Below are positions 24,501 to 37,147 of a DNA stretch of 64,000 nucleotides, piece by piece. Position numbers and translations under genes: made by a program. The stretch's first letter is position 1. The number at the start of each line of letters is the position of its first letter. The stretch comes from Vitis vinifera (taxonomy: Eukaryota > Streptophyta > Magnoliopsida > Vitales > Vitaceae), in NCBI RefSeq assembly GCF_030704535.1, contig NC_081810.1, positions 24,032,501 to 24,096,500 on the forward strand, in the 5' to 3' direction. A model generated the notes under the pieces. That model saw only the letters and a list, made by a program, of their open reading frames with translations, was not told where the DNA came from and searched no databases.

Positions 24501-27169
24501 AGTTTATACTTAATTATGCAGTTCAGTCATTCTTAAACATGTATATAGTGCACTTCTCTTAACAAAGTGACAGGTTTTTCTCATGTTTGGAAGTGTTGAT
24601 GCCAATTTGTTTCTAACCAGCCAAATCTATTATTGAATCGGAGAATGAGTGGTTCTTCTTTTCTCCTCGTGGAAGGAAGTATCCAAATGGCTCTCAAAGT
24701 AAGAGGGCAACTGAATATGGTTACTGGAAAGCCACTGGGAAAGAGCGAATTGTGAAGTCAGGTTCTACTTTGATTGGTTCAAAACGAACTTTGGTGTTCC
24801 ACATAGGCCGTGCACCAAAAGGGGAGAGGACGGAATGGATAATGCATGAGTATTGTATGGAGGGGAAATCTCAGGTGATTTATTTATTAGGTATTTTACC
24901 TGAATTTTTGTTTGCCATTATAGTATTTTCAAAACCTTTTCATCAATAACTTTCATTTCTAGGTTGCTTGTTAGTAGCTTATGGCTAGAATTAAAATATT
25001 GCATCTATGCCATATTCCTCTAAAGCATTGGTCCAATTGTTAGTAACAAACCAAAAAAATCATGATTGCAACTTGGTTTGCCACATTATGTGTTAGTTGA
25101 TTAACCAAGACATCATATTTATTTTTTCCAGATTGGGGAAATTTACTTTAGGCTCAGCTTTATTAGAGATATCTGCCTTGTTTCCCTCATTCAATTTGAT
25201 AAAATGTCATAAACTCAATAAGAAACTGCCCATTGTTTGGAAGTTTTTGGAGTATGGGGAACAATTTAAAGTATTCTTTTAGCCTGCATAGTTTAGTAGT
25301 TGTAGAAATGTTCTACCAAACTCAAGAAACCCTACTTTGTAAATATTCTATAGGTTTTTATAAATGGGCATCATACTAGAAGGTACCAGAGTAGAAAAAG
25401 TTGGATGAAAGTCTTTAGAGTCATGTGGAATAGTTTAGGGTATTATTTGTATAAGATAAATAGCTTGCAAGCCTTAGTAGTTGTAGGAATATTAAAGAAC
25501 TCGAGAAACCCTGTGTTCTAAATAGTTTTATGTTGCCTATAGATAAGCAAGGATCTCATTTGGCCAAGGAGGCCTCCATGGGTAGAGTTCATACCTATAA
25601 ATAGGCATGACCAAAGTCCATAGTTGGGCAAAAGTCTTTTTCTATACCTCCTTATTTTAAATTTCTAGATCTTATATGGTGTGATAAGTTCTGCACCTTT
25701 CTACACAACTGTATCAACTAAATATACTCTAAACAAATGTTAGTTGAATGACTAGAATCCTTGCAACCTCAAAATCACATTTATTGTTCCCAATTTTGCA
25801 AAATGCGTGAAAGTTGTGGTTAAACTATAGTTGACACATTACTTGTGACATTTTTCTGATTGCTTAAAATATGTAACATTTTTGCAACAATACATTGATA
25901 AAGTAGTTGGATTTTTATACATCCGCAGGATTCTCTGGTTGTTTGTCGGCTTCGAAAGAACACTGAATTTCGAATGAATGGATCTCAAAGGCGTTTGTCA
26001 ACTATGACTGGTCATAACCATGCCATCTCTGAAGTTAATATTGACCAGACAAATTTGTCTGAAAGAGAGCAGGGAATTGAATCTAGTTCAAATAAGTGTA
26101 GCAGCAGTTATGATTCTTATTCTATTGGGCAAGTTGATTCTACATCTGAATCTGATCAGAAACCATCAAATGAGTTTACACAGCCGGAGTCTTCACACCA
26201 GCAGGTCTGTTTTTGCCCTTTTTTTATTTTATTTATTTTCATTTTGTTTTCTTGGAGAACAATTATTCCTCCTTTTCATTATGAGAAACTCCTCTCCCTA
26301 AAACCTTCCTATTTAATAGCTTGTTCTAGAGGAGCATAATCTAATTCTGTCATACTAAACTTACAAGCTTGATCTGCTTCTGTCAAGCTATTTAGAGGAC
26401 GAAGTTGATAGATTCTTAGATTCTTCAGCTACCACGACAGGTTTGCTCTTTCATTTTGTTTTTCCCCTCCTTCATATCCTCCTCTTCTGGCTTAGACTAT
26501 TTTTTACATACTGTATTTATGTGTCAAGACAACTGGACACAAACTAGTCTAGGTTATATCTTCTATTTATGTTCTTCACACTCTCATTCTTTTGAGGAAT
26601 AATCTTATGAGTTCAAAACCAAGGCCTCCTCCAATCCTCTTAACTTATAGTCTATGTTTTGTTTAACAGGTTAAACTAATGGCAGGGTTGAATGAAACTT
26701 CTATTGGTTAATCAACCATACATCTGAATATGGAATATGATCCATGTCTTTTATATTCCAGGACTGTGACAGGGCAGATGATTGTTTTGCTGAAATAATG
26801 AACGATGATATCATAAAGCTCGATGAAACTTTTCTAGCTGATAATCCTCAACTCCTATTTATGATTGCTGATAAAACTGAGCTAGAGAGAGAATCTGAAC
26901 CACCAGAACCAGTTGACACAACTCAGGTACTTCCTTTTCAGGGGACAGCAAATAGAAGAATCAGATTGAAGAAGCAAGGTCCAAGAAGGATAAGTTACCC
27001 GGCAGAGTATATGAGCATTGAGCCACCAAAATATCTAATGAAGACTCTGGTTAATCGGCTCATATATTTGCTTGTGATTATCCTGACATTGTTGGTTTTG
27101 TTTTCGTCGTTGGGAGGATCAGGATGGGTTAAAAAGGTCATTCACACCACCATGTACCATGACTTTTGA
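22250..27169 (+). CDS. membrane-tethered NAC transcription factor (NTL8/ANAC060/ANAC089-like)
   Basis: Four exons: 22250-22478, 24621-24874, 25929-26204 and 26762-27169. All introns are GT/AG and the frame is open for 388 codons. NAC subdomains in order: [18 protein letters not shown] (31-48), [18 protein letters not shown] (59-76), [14 protein letters not shown] and [19 protein letters not shown] in exon 2, and [14 protein letters not shown] at the start of exon 3. Exon 3 continues as a Ser-rich linker. Exon 4 holds an acidic stretch, a basic [12 protein letters not shown] patch and a hydrophobic helix near residues 353-371 ([15 protein letters not shown]), then a 17-residue tail. Such NTL proteins sit in a membrane until proteolysis frees the N-terminal factor. 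The ATG at 22250 is chosen; a GTG just before it is not needed. Intron 1 is unusually long (2142 bases). The clade is inferred from the [18 protein letters not shown] wording. Confidence 0.93.
22502..22586. repeat. hairpin-forming inverted repeat in NAC intron 1
   Basis: CGTGTTTGGTTGCTGGGAAA (22502-22521) is matched by the reverse complement of 22567-22586, differing at two positions, with a ~45-base A-rich loop. It starts only 23 bases after the 5' splice site of intron 1. Confidence 0.75.
25240..25650. repeat. duplicated block with a TATAAATAG motif in NAC intron 2
   Basis: Two related stretches (~25270-25350 and ~25440-25525) share 'ttagtagttgtag(a/g)aat' and 'aactc(a/g)agaaaccct'. A 'cctataaataggcatgac' TATA-like word follows at ~25605. 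It could be an LTR remnant or a local duplication; I could not find matching ends. Confidence 0.35.
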
Positions 27170-28179
27170 CTCTAAATGTTAATACTAGATGTGTATGCTT
27201 TCTTTTCTCTCTAGTTCACATCTCAAGGTGAAAGTTTTAAAAATCTAATAGAATACTGTTAGAAGGTGCTGACTAGCAACCATCTCAAATGGTTTCTCTG
27301 CTTTTTATTTTAATTTTCGGATGCAGGTTTTTAAGGAGTAGAGTAGTTGTCCAGATTTTTATTTGCAGATTTATGGCCATTCACTAACATGCCTTATGAA
27401 AGAGAAGATTAAATTTTAGTAGGAGTGATTTTTGGCTTTTATGATAATGGATTTTTTATTTGAATTTTATTTTTCAATAAATAATTTAAATATATTAATG
27501 AACCAGAAATAGAATACATATCTCTTATTCCTATTTCCTCTCTTCCGATCCGGAGTGGCAAATATGCTCAGTAGCTTTGGAAAGGAGTCGATGGTGGTTT
27601 TTTCTCCCTGGTTGGTCAGTTTGAGAAGAGTTTGGTTTAGTGTCTCTGCATGCCATGCTCCATTCAAGACCAGACTCACCATTCCCAAGATTTCGGTTTC
27701 CTATGTAAAATCCTTTTTTCTGAGCTAAAAATTTCCCTCAACAATTCTGGTTGTCTTAGAATAGTGTGTTTTTACTTGGATCATTGTGGCTTCAAAACTT
27801 CCATACTAGCCAAAACTTCCTCATCTTGTGGGCAAAGGCTGACATTGGGTAGGAATCGATTTTAAATCAGTTTCTAAAATTTTGTTAAACACCTAATTTT
27901 TGTAACAAAATACTTTAGGCTCTCTCAAAAGTACTTTGAAACATACTTTTATAGGATGTTTGATAAATCAACTTAATAGTTAGTATAAGTTATTAAGTAG
28001 ATTAAACACGTGATTCTAGATGCATCACGTGTTTTCCTACAAGAAATGATTTTGTAGCTTCCAAGAACTAATGTTAAGAGTCATTTCTATAGGTGGTAAT
28101 AATTTTCATAAGATAGAAGGATTGGTGTGATCTCTTTGAAGAATCATCATATATATATCAATTGAAACTTTGAAAGATA
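27170..28179. other. NAC 3' UTR and intergenic DNA
   Basis: The first ~250 bases probably hold the NAC 3' UTR. No supported gene follows; open frames around 27467-27865 overlap on both strands and match nothing I know. A paired G-box palindrome lies at 28004-28034. Confidence 0.4.
28004..28034. promoter_or_regulatory. paired G-box palindrome
   Basis: AAACACGTGAT and its exact reverse complement ATCACGTGTTT flank a 9-base centre, placing two CACGTG boxes 19 bases apart (28007-28012 and 28026-28031). G-boxes bind bZIP and bHLH factors. The nearest gene start is far away, so function is unproven. Confidence 0.4.
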
Positions 28180-29280
28180 TTTAGTATGTTTCAAGCTTGA
28201 AGAAATGTCTCATCTCATTAGGGTATTAAAATTCATGAGATTCATTGTTACTATGAAAGACTAGTTTTTGATAGTTATGTTAAATGCACTTGTAGTGATG
28301 AAAGGAATAAAGAAGAATAACTTATGCTACCTTCAACAGAGTACAATTGTTTTTTGTTGCTACAATCATTAATGAATATGATGAAGAATTAAAAATCATA
28401 AGACTATGTATGACATATACACTTAGGAAATATAGGTGAAAAGGCTCTACAAAACTAGGTGAAGCAAGAGTTATTAGATGGTGAAAAAGCTTGCAAACTA
28501 GGATTTTATGAATATCTTTCGACAAGCAAACAAGGGTGCAATTGGAGATTGCATTCTACCATAAGGGAGTATCTTAGATTATATCGAGATGGATATATAT
28601 TTGGAGACTAACCAAAGTAACTCTCTTGGGAGGTATGAACTATTTTGTAAATTACTTTTATTGATGACTTCTTTAGAAGACTTTGGTGTATGTCATGAAA
28701 ACTAAGGATGAAGTTTTGGGAATGCTTTTAAAATGGAAAAAGATGATTGAAACTTAGGCTAGTAGTAAGATCGAAAGATTGGGGTTGGATAATGGTGAAG
28801 AATACAAAAGCGATTGATTTCTATATGTCAAAATGAGGCAGTTGTTTAACACTTAACATGTAGTGAGAAATATACCGTTGCAAGACGGGTTAACAAAGTG
28901 TATGAATCAAAGTTCATTGAAAAAGGTTTAATGTATATTATCAAACAATAGATCATTAAGCAAGATATTTTGGGTTGAGGTGGTTGTTTAAGCATGTAAT
29001 TTCATTAATCGTATACCACTAGTTGCAACGGAGGGCAAAACTCCTATTGAGGTATGATTTGAAAAACCCACTAATGATTATGATTCCTTTCATATATTGG
29101 TTTGACAAAAATAAACTTATTTTCATGTGAAGAAATCTAAATTAAATCCCATAGCTAATAGAGCGTTATTAATAGGCATTACTAATAATGTGAAGGAATA
29201 TCATCTTTAGTATCCAAATTATAAGAAAATAATTTTGATTAGGGATGTGACTTCTGATGAATTTACTTTTCTGATATGAA
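28180..29280 (+). pseudogene. degenerate Copia retrotransposon fragment (integrase region)
   Basis: Frame-broken remnants in Copia order: gag-pre-integrase-like text around 28450-28610, TFIDDFF at ~28660, GLDNGEEYKS at ~28785, then SKIFWVEVVV and ACNFINRIPLVATEGKTPIE at ~28955-29055, and a RDVTSDEF-like end at ~29245. Many stops and frame changes. No LTRs found, so this is an old truncated relic unrelated to the intact Copia 1.4 kb downstream. Confidence 0.7.
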
Positions 29281-30677
29281 ATCAAATTAAATTAATCTAA
29301 CCTAGGTTAATTACCCAAGATGAGGGGTGAATTAGGTGATGGTAAATTTTAACAAATTTCAACTTATTGAATGCAACTAACAGTAATAAGCACTAAAAAG
29401 AAAATAATTAAACAATGAAGTAAATAAGGGAAAAAAAGATGTAACTTGCAAGAATTATAGTGGTTCGGCTCAATCCTAGACTACATCCACTATTCTTTAG
29501 CTTCAAGCACAAGTTAAGGGTTCCACTAGCTTCCATATCAATAAATGGTGAAAACATACAACTCTCTTAACAATAATGCAAATAGGAGTTCAAAGGTGAA
29601 ATGAGTCGTTAGGCATAGCTTGCCTCAATCGATGGTCCTTAGCAGTTGATTGATATACTAGATGTTAGTGTACACATATACTAGGTAAATTTGGATTTTC
29701 TCATTCAAAAATATTTTCATGTTAATTTTCAAAAGATTTATTTTAGTTTTGAAAACTTTATGGATGAAAATAGGTGTTTAAGTGCATGAAATGAAATTTT
29801 AGACCTAATGCACCATATTCAACTTTACACATTCATTCCAACGGGTTTTCAAAGTCCTTGAGATTCCATCTTGATCCTTGTTTAACTTTTGAATTGATTA
29901 AATTCCTTAGAAGTTGAAACTTTTATGCTCAAATAAAAACATTAGTTCCTTAAATTTATTTTGTTATCATCAAAATTACATTTAAGAGAAACTTTAAACT
30001 ATTATTCTTACTAGGAGGAGATCAACTATGAGTAGTTTAAAATAGGTGAAGTTTGAGATAACATCAATTCACCTAACAAATGTCAATGGGGTATAGTCAC
30101 CTTCACTTATACGCATATATTTCTATTTTTTTTTATTTCAAAAAACAAATCAATCAATTCCAATTTAGATATAGATTTTTAAATTATTCAAAACGAATTA
30201 ACGTATCTATAATAAAAGAGTTAAATTTTGATATGAAAAAATTGATCTTTAGATCCTATACTTTCAAATTTTTAACTGCTTAGGTATATTTATGGTGTTT
30301 AAATCTTATTTATATTGTTGTACAACTCTTTTATTTTATTTTATTATTATCATTATTTAATTTTAAAGTTACGTTTTTATCCCTAGGATTGAATTTTGGT
30401 GCATTACAAGGACCGAGACTTGCTTTTACTCATATTCAAATAAATAAAGAAAAGTATTCACGGAGGTTCACTACGATCACAGCTTTCACTACCCATCCAA
30501 TGCACCTTGGCCATGGACGTGATTCCTTCTATATCATTCAAAATATCATATGGATATTTTGAGAAAAATATCTAAAAATTATTTAAAATTTATAAAAATA
30601 TTTAAAAAAATAAAAAAATTATATTTTAAAATTATTTTATAAATGTAATTGAAAAAATATTATTATGAAGAAAATTA
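29281..30677. other. intergenic; possible old LTR sequence at the left
   Basis: 29310-29540 contains 'gatgaggggtgaattagg' and 'ttatagtggttcggctcaat', words typical of long plant retroelement terminal or leader regions, here without matching ends. The rest is AT-rich with no gene. 30673-30677 is the left copy of the AATTA target duplication of the Copia insertion. Confidence 0.35.
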
Positions 30678-31156
30678 TGTTAGATTAATTTTTGTAATTA
30701 ATCTATAATTTGGGCCACACATGTAAATAATTAAAATGTGTGTGCTATCATTTAATTAAGCCTAAATATAGTGATCTAATTAATAATTGATTAATTGGCT
30801 TAAGGGTATAATTGTCATGAGATTATTGTGTAGATACCATTAGACAATTATTATTTCTATGAGGGGCAGAAATATAATTGTGATAAAATTAAAACTGCCC
30901 TAGCGGTTTATAAATAGGGTTATGGTCCCCATTCTACGACTACGCATTCCAATTTCTGAAAATCCTCTCAGAGAGAAATTGACACAGAATCTAGTGGCTA
31001 GAATTGGAAGACCATCTCAAAGGGTTTTCTTTCTATAAGGTTTCTTCTTCAATGGATTCAGGTATGCTTCCGCTATTATTTTTCTACTCATTGTTTTTAA
31101 TCAGGAGATTCCAGTATATATGAAATTAGGGTATTCATCTTGGTTGAATTTTAACA
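30678..31156 (+). repeat. 5' LTR of the Copia element
   Basis: TGTTAG...TTAACA, 479 bp. A TATA box (TTTATAAATAGGG) lies at ~30907. Near its 3' end, at 31052, an ATG is followed after 10 bases by a good 5' splice site (ATTCAG/GTATGC), which appears to start the gag reading frame. Confidence 0.97.
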
Positions 31157-34100
31157 AGTGGTATCAGAGCCTACTCCTTGATTAATTCTTTGAGTTATTA
31201 TTTTAATATATGTCAATGGATTAAGATTTATGAAATATTGAGTTGATAATTTTTTTTTATTATTACTATTATTATTATTATTATTATTATTATTTAATAG
31301 CATTTTATGATATTAATATTTAAGTTATTGATCTAGCATTTTAAATAGGCTAATTAAAGCGGAAAATCACCAAAGTGACATCTTCCGTGTAGATTAGTCT
31401 GTTCGGGGTATTAGATATTTGTGTGTATGTGATTTATGCGGGTATTGACTGGCCCAAAGGAAAGTTAATATTTGGTCAAATTGCATACATACTTGTGGTG
31501 ATAAATATGTGATGATTATAAAGGTAACTTAATGTGAATAATAAATCAATCCAAAGATAGATTTATTATTTGACATAACTTATCATCAATGTTTGATCAC
31601 TACAACAAGAGTACCACTTACAGTTAATATTACTGTCCAAAGACTTGATATTAATGTTGTGCTAGGTATCTTGAAATGTCATAATTTGCTTTTAAATTTA
31701 AAGATTATGTGTTTAATTGCTTATTTTATGTGAGCATGATGGTTTATTTGATTCATTTTATTTTGTTCTCGATTCAGCTTTTATATCAACTACTTCTATA
31801 TCTGCCAACATCAATAATGTCCCTATGTTAAATGGGACTAATTTTAAGGACTGGAAAGAGAATATGATGATTCTCTTAGGCTGCATGGATATAGACTTGG
31901 CCTTGAGAATGCCCAAACCTGATGAACTCAATGAGCAAAGTACTCAAGAGGATGAGGTTTATTGGGGTAAGTGGGAACGTTCAAATAGGCTAAGTCTTAT
32001 GATCATGAAGCGCGGCATTCCAGAAGCTTTCAGGGGTGCGGTAACCGATGAGGTTACTAATGCCAGTGACTTCCTTGCGGAAATTCAGAAACGTTTTGCC
32101 AAAAACGATAAGGCTGAAACGAGCACGCTTTTAGCAAGCTTGATTTCAATGAAGTATAAAGGCAAGGGTAATGTTCGGGAGTACATCATGGAGATGTCTC
32201 ATCTTGCTTCAAAACTTAAGGCTTTGAAACTCGAGTTATCTGATGATTTACTCATGCATTTGGTTCTCATCTCTCTTCCTGCACAATTTTATCAATTCAA
32301 GGTCAGTTATAACTGTCAAAAGGATAAATGGACTCTTAATGAGCTCATTTCATTCTGTGTGCAAGAGGAAGAGAGATTGAAGCAAGACAAGACCGAAAGT
32401 GCTCATCTGGCTAGCACTTCGAAGGATAAGGGCAAACGAAAGAATAAGGATAATAAGGTTGCTGCTTCTAATGGTCCAGAACAAAAGAAACAGAAAGTTG
32501 AGGTAACATGTTTCTTCTGTAATAAGCCTGGACATACTAAGAAGGAATGTACCAAGTATGCTGCTTGGCGTGTTAAGAAAGGTATGTTTCTTACTTTGGT
32601 CTGTTCTGAAGTTAATTTAGCTTCAGTATCTAGAAACACATGGTGGTTAGATTCTGGTGCTACTACTCACATTTGTGTTTCTATGCAGGGTTGCCTGAGT
32701 TACCGAAAACCAAGTGATGCTGAAAGATGCATCTATGTCGGAGACGGTCAGTCGGTAGAAGTAGAGGTAATAGGGCACTTTAGATTATTATTGAAATCTG
32801 GTTATTTTTTGGATTTAATAGATACTTTTATTGTACCGTCTTTCAGACGGAATTTAATTTCAGTTTCTGTTTTGGACAAATCAGGTTATTGTTGTTCATT
32901 TGGAAACAATAAATTTACATTATCTATTAATTCAAATGCTGTAGGAACCGGTTTACTTAATGTTTATGATAATCTATATTTGTTGGAAACTGTTCCGTCC
33001 TATAATGAAACCTTGCATGTGGAATCACGAGGTACAAAACGTAAATTGAATAAAGATAATTCGGCCTCATTGTGGCACAAACGCTTAGGTCATATCTCTA
33101 AATCTAGAGTTGAGCGACTTGTGTCCGATGGGATTTTGGATTCACTTGACTTTTCAGATTTTGATATTTGTGTTGAGTGTATTAAAGGAAAACAGACCAA
33201 AACAAAGAAATTAGGTGCCAATAGAGCTACAGACGTCTTAGAATTAATTCATACAGATATCTGTGGACCATACCCTACGACATCTTGGAATGGTCAACAG
33301 TACTTTATAACATTCATAGACGACTACTCAAGATATGGCTACCTATTTCTTATACATGAGAAATCACAATCATTGGATGTGTTCAAAACATTTAAAGCAG
33401 AAGTTGAGTTACAACTCAACAAAAGAATAAAGAGCGTCAGATCTGACCGTGGTGGTGAATACTATGGTAGATATGACGGATCAGGTGAACAACATCCAAG
33501 ACCATTTGCTAAATACCTAGAGGAATGTGGGATCGTCCCTCAATACACCATGCCAGGATCACCTAGCATGAATGGTGTAGCAGAAAGACGAAACCGAACC
33601 CTTAAGGACATGGTAAGGAGAATGATTAGTCATTCTACTTTACCTGAAAAACTCTGGGGTGAAGCACTCAAAACGGCAGCTTATATCCTAAATCGGGTGC
33701 CAACTAAAGCGGCTGCTAAAACGCCTTATGAGCTTTGGACGGGTCGAAAGCCCAGTTTAAAGCATTTTCATATTTGGGGATGTCCAGCTGAAGCGAGACC
33801 TTATAAGCCTCATGAAAAGAAATTGGACTCTAAAACAGTTAGCAGTTACTTTATTGGCTATGCAGAGCGATCAAGGGGTTTTAAATTTTATGATCCTGCT
33901 ATTAGGTCAATTTTTGAGACGGGAACTGCAACATTTTTTGAGGATGTTGAGTTTGGGGGGAGAAATCAGGCTAGGAATATTGTCTTTGAGGAGGAAGAGG
34001 GATCTACAATTGCTTTTGATAATGTACAGGTTTCACTACCTATCATTGATCAAGAAGTAAATTTGGATCCTCAACCAACAGACAATATTGTTCAACCCTT

Positions 34101-35841
34101 AATTGCAAATGAGGACATTGCTCCTGAAGAACAAACTCAACAACCTCAAGAAAATATGTCATTAAGGAGATCCACTAGAGAGAGGAGAAATGCAATTTCG
34201 GACGATTATATCGTATATCTCCAGGAACATGAGGTAGAAAGTGGAATGATGGAAGATGATCCAATCAACTTCCAACAAGCCATGAAAAGTTCCAACTCTC
34301 AGAAATGGATTGAAGCCATGAATGAAGAGTACAAATCTATGCAAGACAATAAAGTTTGGGAACTTGTCCCATTACCAGTTGGTACGAAACCCATTGGTTG
34401 TAAATGGATATTTAAAACCAAGCGGGATTCAAATGGTAATGTAGAAAGATATAAAGCACGTCTTGTAGCTAAAGGCTTTACTCAAAAAGAAGGAATTGAC
34501 TTCAAAGAGACCTTCTCTCCAGTTTCTACGAAGGACTCTTTCAGGATAATCATGACACTAGTTGCACATTATGATCTTGAGTTACATCAAATGGATGTTA
34601 AAACAGCGTTTCTCAATGGTGACATTGATGAAACAATTTATATGGTACAACCAGAAAATTTTGTGTCCGAAGACTCAAAGAATATGGTTTGTAAATTGAC
34701 TAAATCCATTTATGGGCTCAAGCAAGCTTCTCGTCAGTGGTACTTCAAGTTTCATCAAATTATTGTCTCGTATGGTTTTGAGGCAAATCTTATGGATGAA
34801 TGTGTGTATCACAAATTCAGTGGGAGTAAGTATATTTTCCTGGTTTTATATGTCGATGACATATTGCTAGCCACAAATGATATTAGCATATTGCACGACA
34901 CCAAGAGATTTTTATCAAAACATTTTGAGATGAAAGATCTTGGTGATGCCTCCTTTGTCTTAGGAATCCAGATACACCGAGATCGTTCTAGGGGTATTTT
35001 AGGATTGTCACAAAGGACCTATATTGATAAAGTCCTCCAAAGGTATGGCATGCAAAATAGCAAACCAGGTGATACCCCTATCGCTAAAGGAGACAAATTC
35101 AGTCTTAATCAATGCCCTAAAAATAGTTTAGAAAGTCAAGAAATGCAGAAGATTCCTTACGCTTCGGCTGTGGGGAGTCTAATGTATGCTCAGGTATGTA
35201 CACGTCCGGATATTGCGTACATTGTTGGCATGTTAGGCAGATATCTAAGTAACCCTGGAATGGATCATTGGAGAGCAGCCAAGAGGGTTATGAGATATTT
35301 ACAGAGAACAAAAGAGTACATGCTTACATATAGGAGATTGGATCAGTTAGAGTTGATTGGGTATTCCGACTCCGACTTTGCTGGATGCCAAGACAGCAGA
35401 AGATCCACATCAGGCTATATTTATCTGTTGGCTGGTGGAGCAATTTCATGGAGGTCTGCCAAACAGACACTCGTAACTTCATCCACCATGGAAGCAGAGT
35501 TTGTAGCATGTTATGAGGCATCCAATCAAGGAATATGGCTACGAAATTTTGTCACTGGGCTGCGTGTTCTGGATGGTATTGAAAGACCACTGAAGATATT
35601 TTGTGACAATAAATCAGCAGTTTTATATTCCAATAACAACAGGAGTTCTACAAAATCAAAATATATTGATATCAAGTTCCTAGTTGTAAAAGAAAAAGTA
35701 CAGAGTGGACAGATATCCATAGAGCATATTGGAACAAACTCCATGATAGCGGATCCGCTTACAAAGGGATTACCACCCAAGGTCTTTCATGAGCACATTG
35801 CTCATATGGGTGTTGTCTCATTTGAGGATATCCAAATTTAG
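31052..35841 (+). CDS. Copia gag-pol polyprotein, start codon inside the 5' LTR
   Basis: The unbroken frame runs 31778-35841. Visible in order: Gag; a CCHC zinc knuckle ([14 protein letters not shown], 32509-32550); aspartic protease ([12 protein letters not shown], 32641); gag-pre-integrase (WHKRLGHIS, ~33075); integrase core ([20 protein letters not shown]); reverse transcriptase with YVDD at 34849-34860; RNase H ([23 protein letters not shown]). The first ATG in the long frame is at 31825, inside Gag. An ATG at 31052 in the LTR with a donor at 31062 and a pyrimidine-preceded acceptor at 31777/31778 joins in phase, giving 1357 codons with a complete Gag start (inferred). No stops or frame shifts seen. 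Confidence 0.9.
31159..31171 (+). other. primer binding site (initiator tRNA-Met) of the Copia element
   Basis: TGGTATCAGAGCC, complementary to the 3' end of plant initiator tRNA-Met, two bases after the LTR end. It primes minus-strand DNA synthesis in this class. Confidence 0.95.
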
Positions 35842-36272
35842 TGGGAGTTTGTATTATTTATTGTATATTGCTCTATGTTATGTTTAGACTTTATCTATAC
35901 ATTTGGATTGTGTTCTGCAGAAATAAAGTATTCATTTTATTGCACTCTGTTAAATTATGCTAAAGATTTGATCTCAGTAAAGTTAAGTTGGACCAGTTGG
36001 AAATAGGCATGAATAGATCACATTGCATGTAATTTCCATGCTATGCACTCATGATTGATCTATGTCATTTAGTTGTGCAGATATATGTGACCATTGATTG
36101 GTCACATATATATATGTAACGATTGATGTAACAAAGGCCACCTTGATCCTATGTCAGTATAGTTAATGGACGAGATTGTTCGGATATACCCTAAGGACAT
36201 GATAGCAAATTTTGAGCTCATAAGGTTAAGCACATTTATTTGATTACATATGCATGTGGCCCAGTGGGAGAT

Positions 36273-36751
36273 TGTTAGATTAATTTTTGTAATTAATCTA
36301 TAATTTGGGCCACACATGTAAATAATTAAAATGTGTGTGCTATCATTTAATTAAGCCTAAATATAGTGATCTAATTAATAATTGATTAATTGGCTTAAGG
36401 GTATAATTGTCATGAGATTATTGTGTAGATACCATTAGACAATTATTATTTCTATGAGGGGCAGAAATATAATTGTGATAAAATTAAAACTGCCCTAGCG
36501 GTTTATAAATAGGGTTATGGTCCCCATTCTACGACTACGCATTCCAATTTCTGAAAATCCTCTCAGAGAGAAATTGACACAGAATCTAGTGGCTAGAATT
36601 GGAAGACCATCTCAAAGGGTTTTCTTCCTATAAGGTTTCTTCTTCAATGGATTCAGGTATGCTTCCGCTATTATTTTTCTACTCATTGTTTTTAATCAGG
36701 AGATTCCAGTATATATGAAATTAGGGTATTCATCTTGGTTGAATTTTAACA
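36273..36751 (+). repeat. 3' LTR of the Copia element
   Basis: 479 bp, one visible difference from the 5' LTR. It carries the same TATA box (~36502), ATG (36647) and 5' splice site (36656/36657), directed towards the SDR gene 1.5 kb downstream. Preceded by ~430 bp of non-coding sequence and the purine tract. Confidence 0.97.
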
Positions 36752-36756
36752 AATTA

Positions 36757-37091
36757 TTTATATATGTAATGATATATCGGTCTTAATATATAATTTATTA
36801 TTTATCTTATCAAACTAATTTTCATTTATAAAATATTAAAATTTTATTATTATCATTATTATATATATTTTAGTTTTTTTTAAAAATTTATATTTTTAAT
36901 ATTTTTAGAAAAACATTCAAAATTAAAAGAATAAATATAAAAAATTTAAAAGTGAAATAATAGTAATTTTTTAGAATAAGATTAATGACATAAATTATGA
37001 TATATTTAATATTAAATTTATAATTTATTTAATTTAAATATATTTAATAGTGTGAAATAAATAATGATACATATATGGTTTTTTTTAATAG

Positions 37092-37147
<56 letters not shown>

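Larger units (their letters stand above)
30678..36751 (+). mobile_element. intact, recent Copia LTR retrotransposon
   Basis: 6074 bp, complete. It has two 479-bp LTRs starting TGTTAG and ending TTAACA, with an AATTA target duplication on both sides (30673-30677 and 36752-36756). A tRNA-Met primer site lies 2 bases after the 5' LTR and a CCAGTGGGAGAT purine tract touches the 3' LTR. One uninterrupted gag-pol frame fills the interior. The LTRs differ at one base by eye (ctttctat versus cttcctat, about 31034/36629), so insertion is recent. With an undamaged frame it is a candidate for an autonomous element. Domain order (integrase before reverse transcriptase) makes it Copia. Confidence 0.97.

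Noticed and set aside
27467-27865. Overlapping 70-codon frames downstream of the NAC gene as small genes
   Set aside because: They are open on both strands with no recognisable domain, promoter or splice support, so they are treated as chance frames.
32403-35780. Minus-strand open frames inside the Copia element
   Set aside because: They are mirror frames of a strongly coding plus-strand polyprotein, with no domains of their own.
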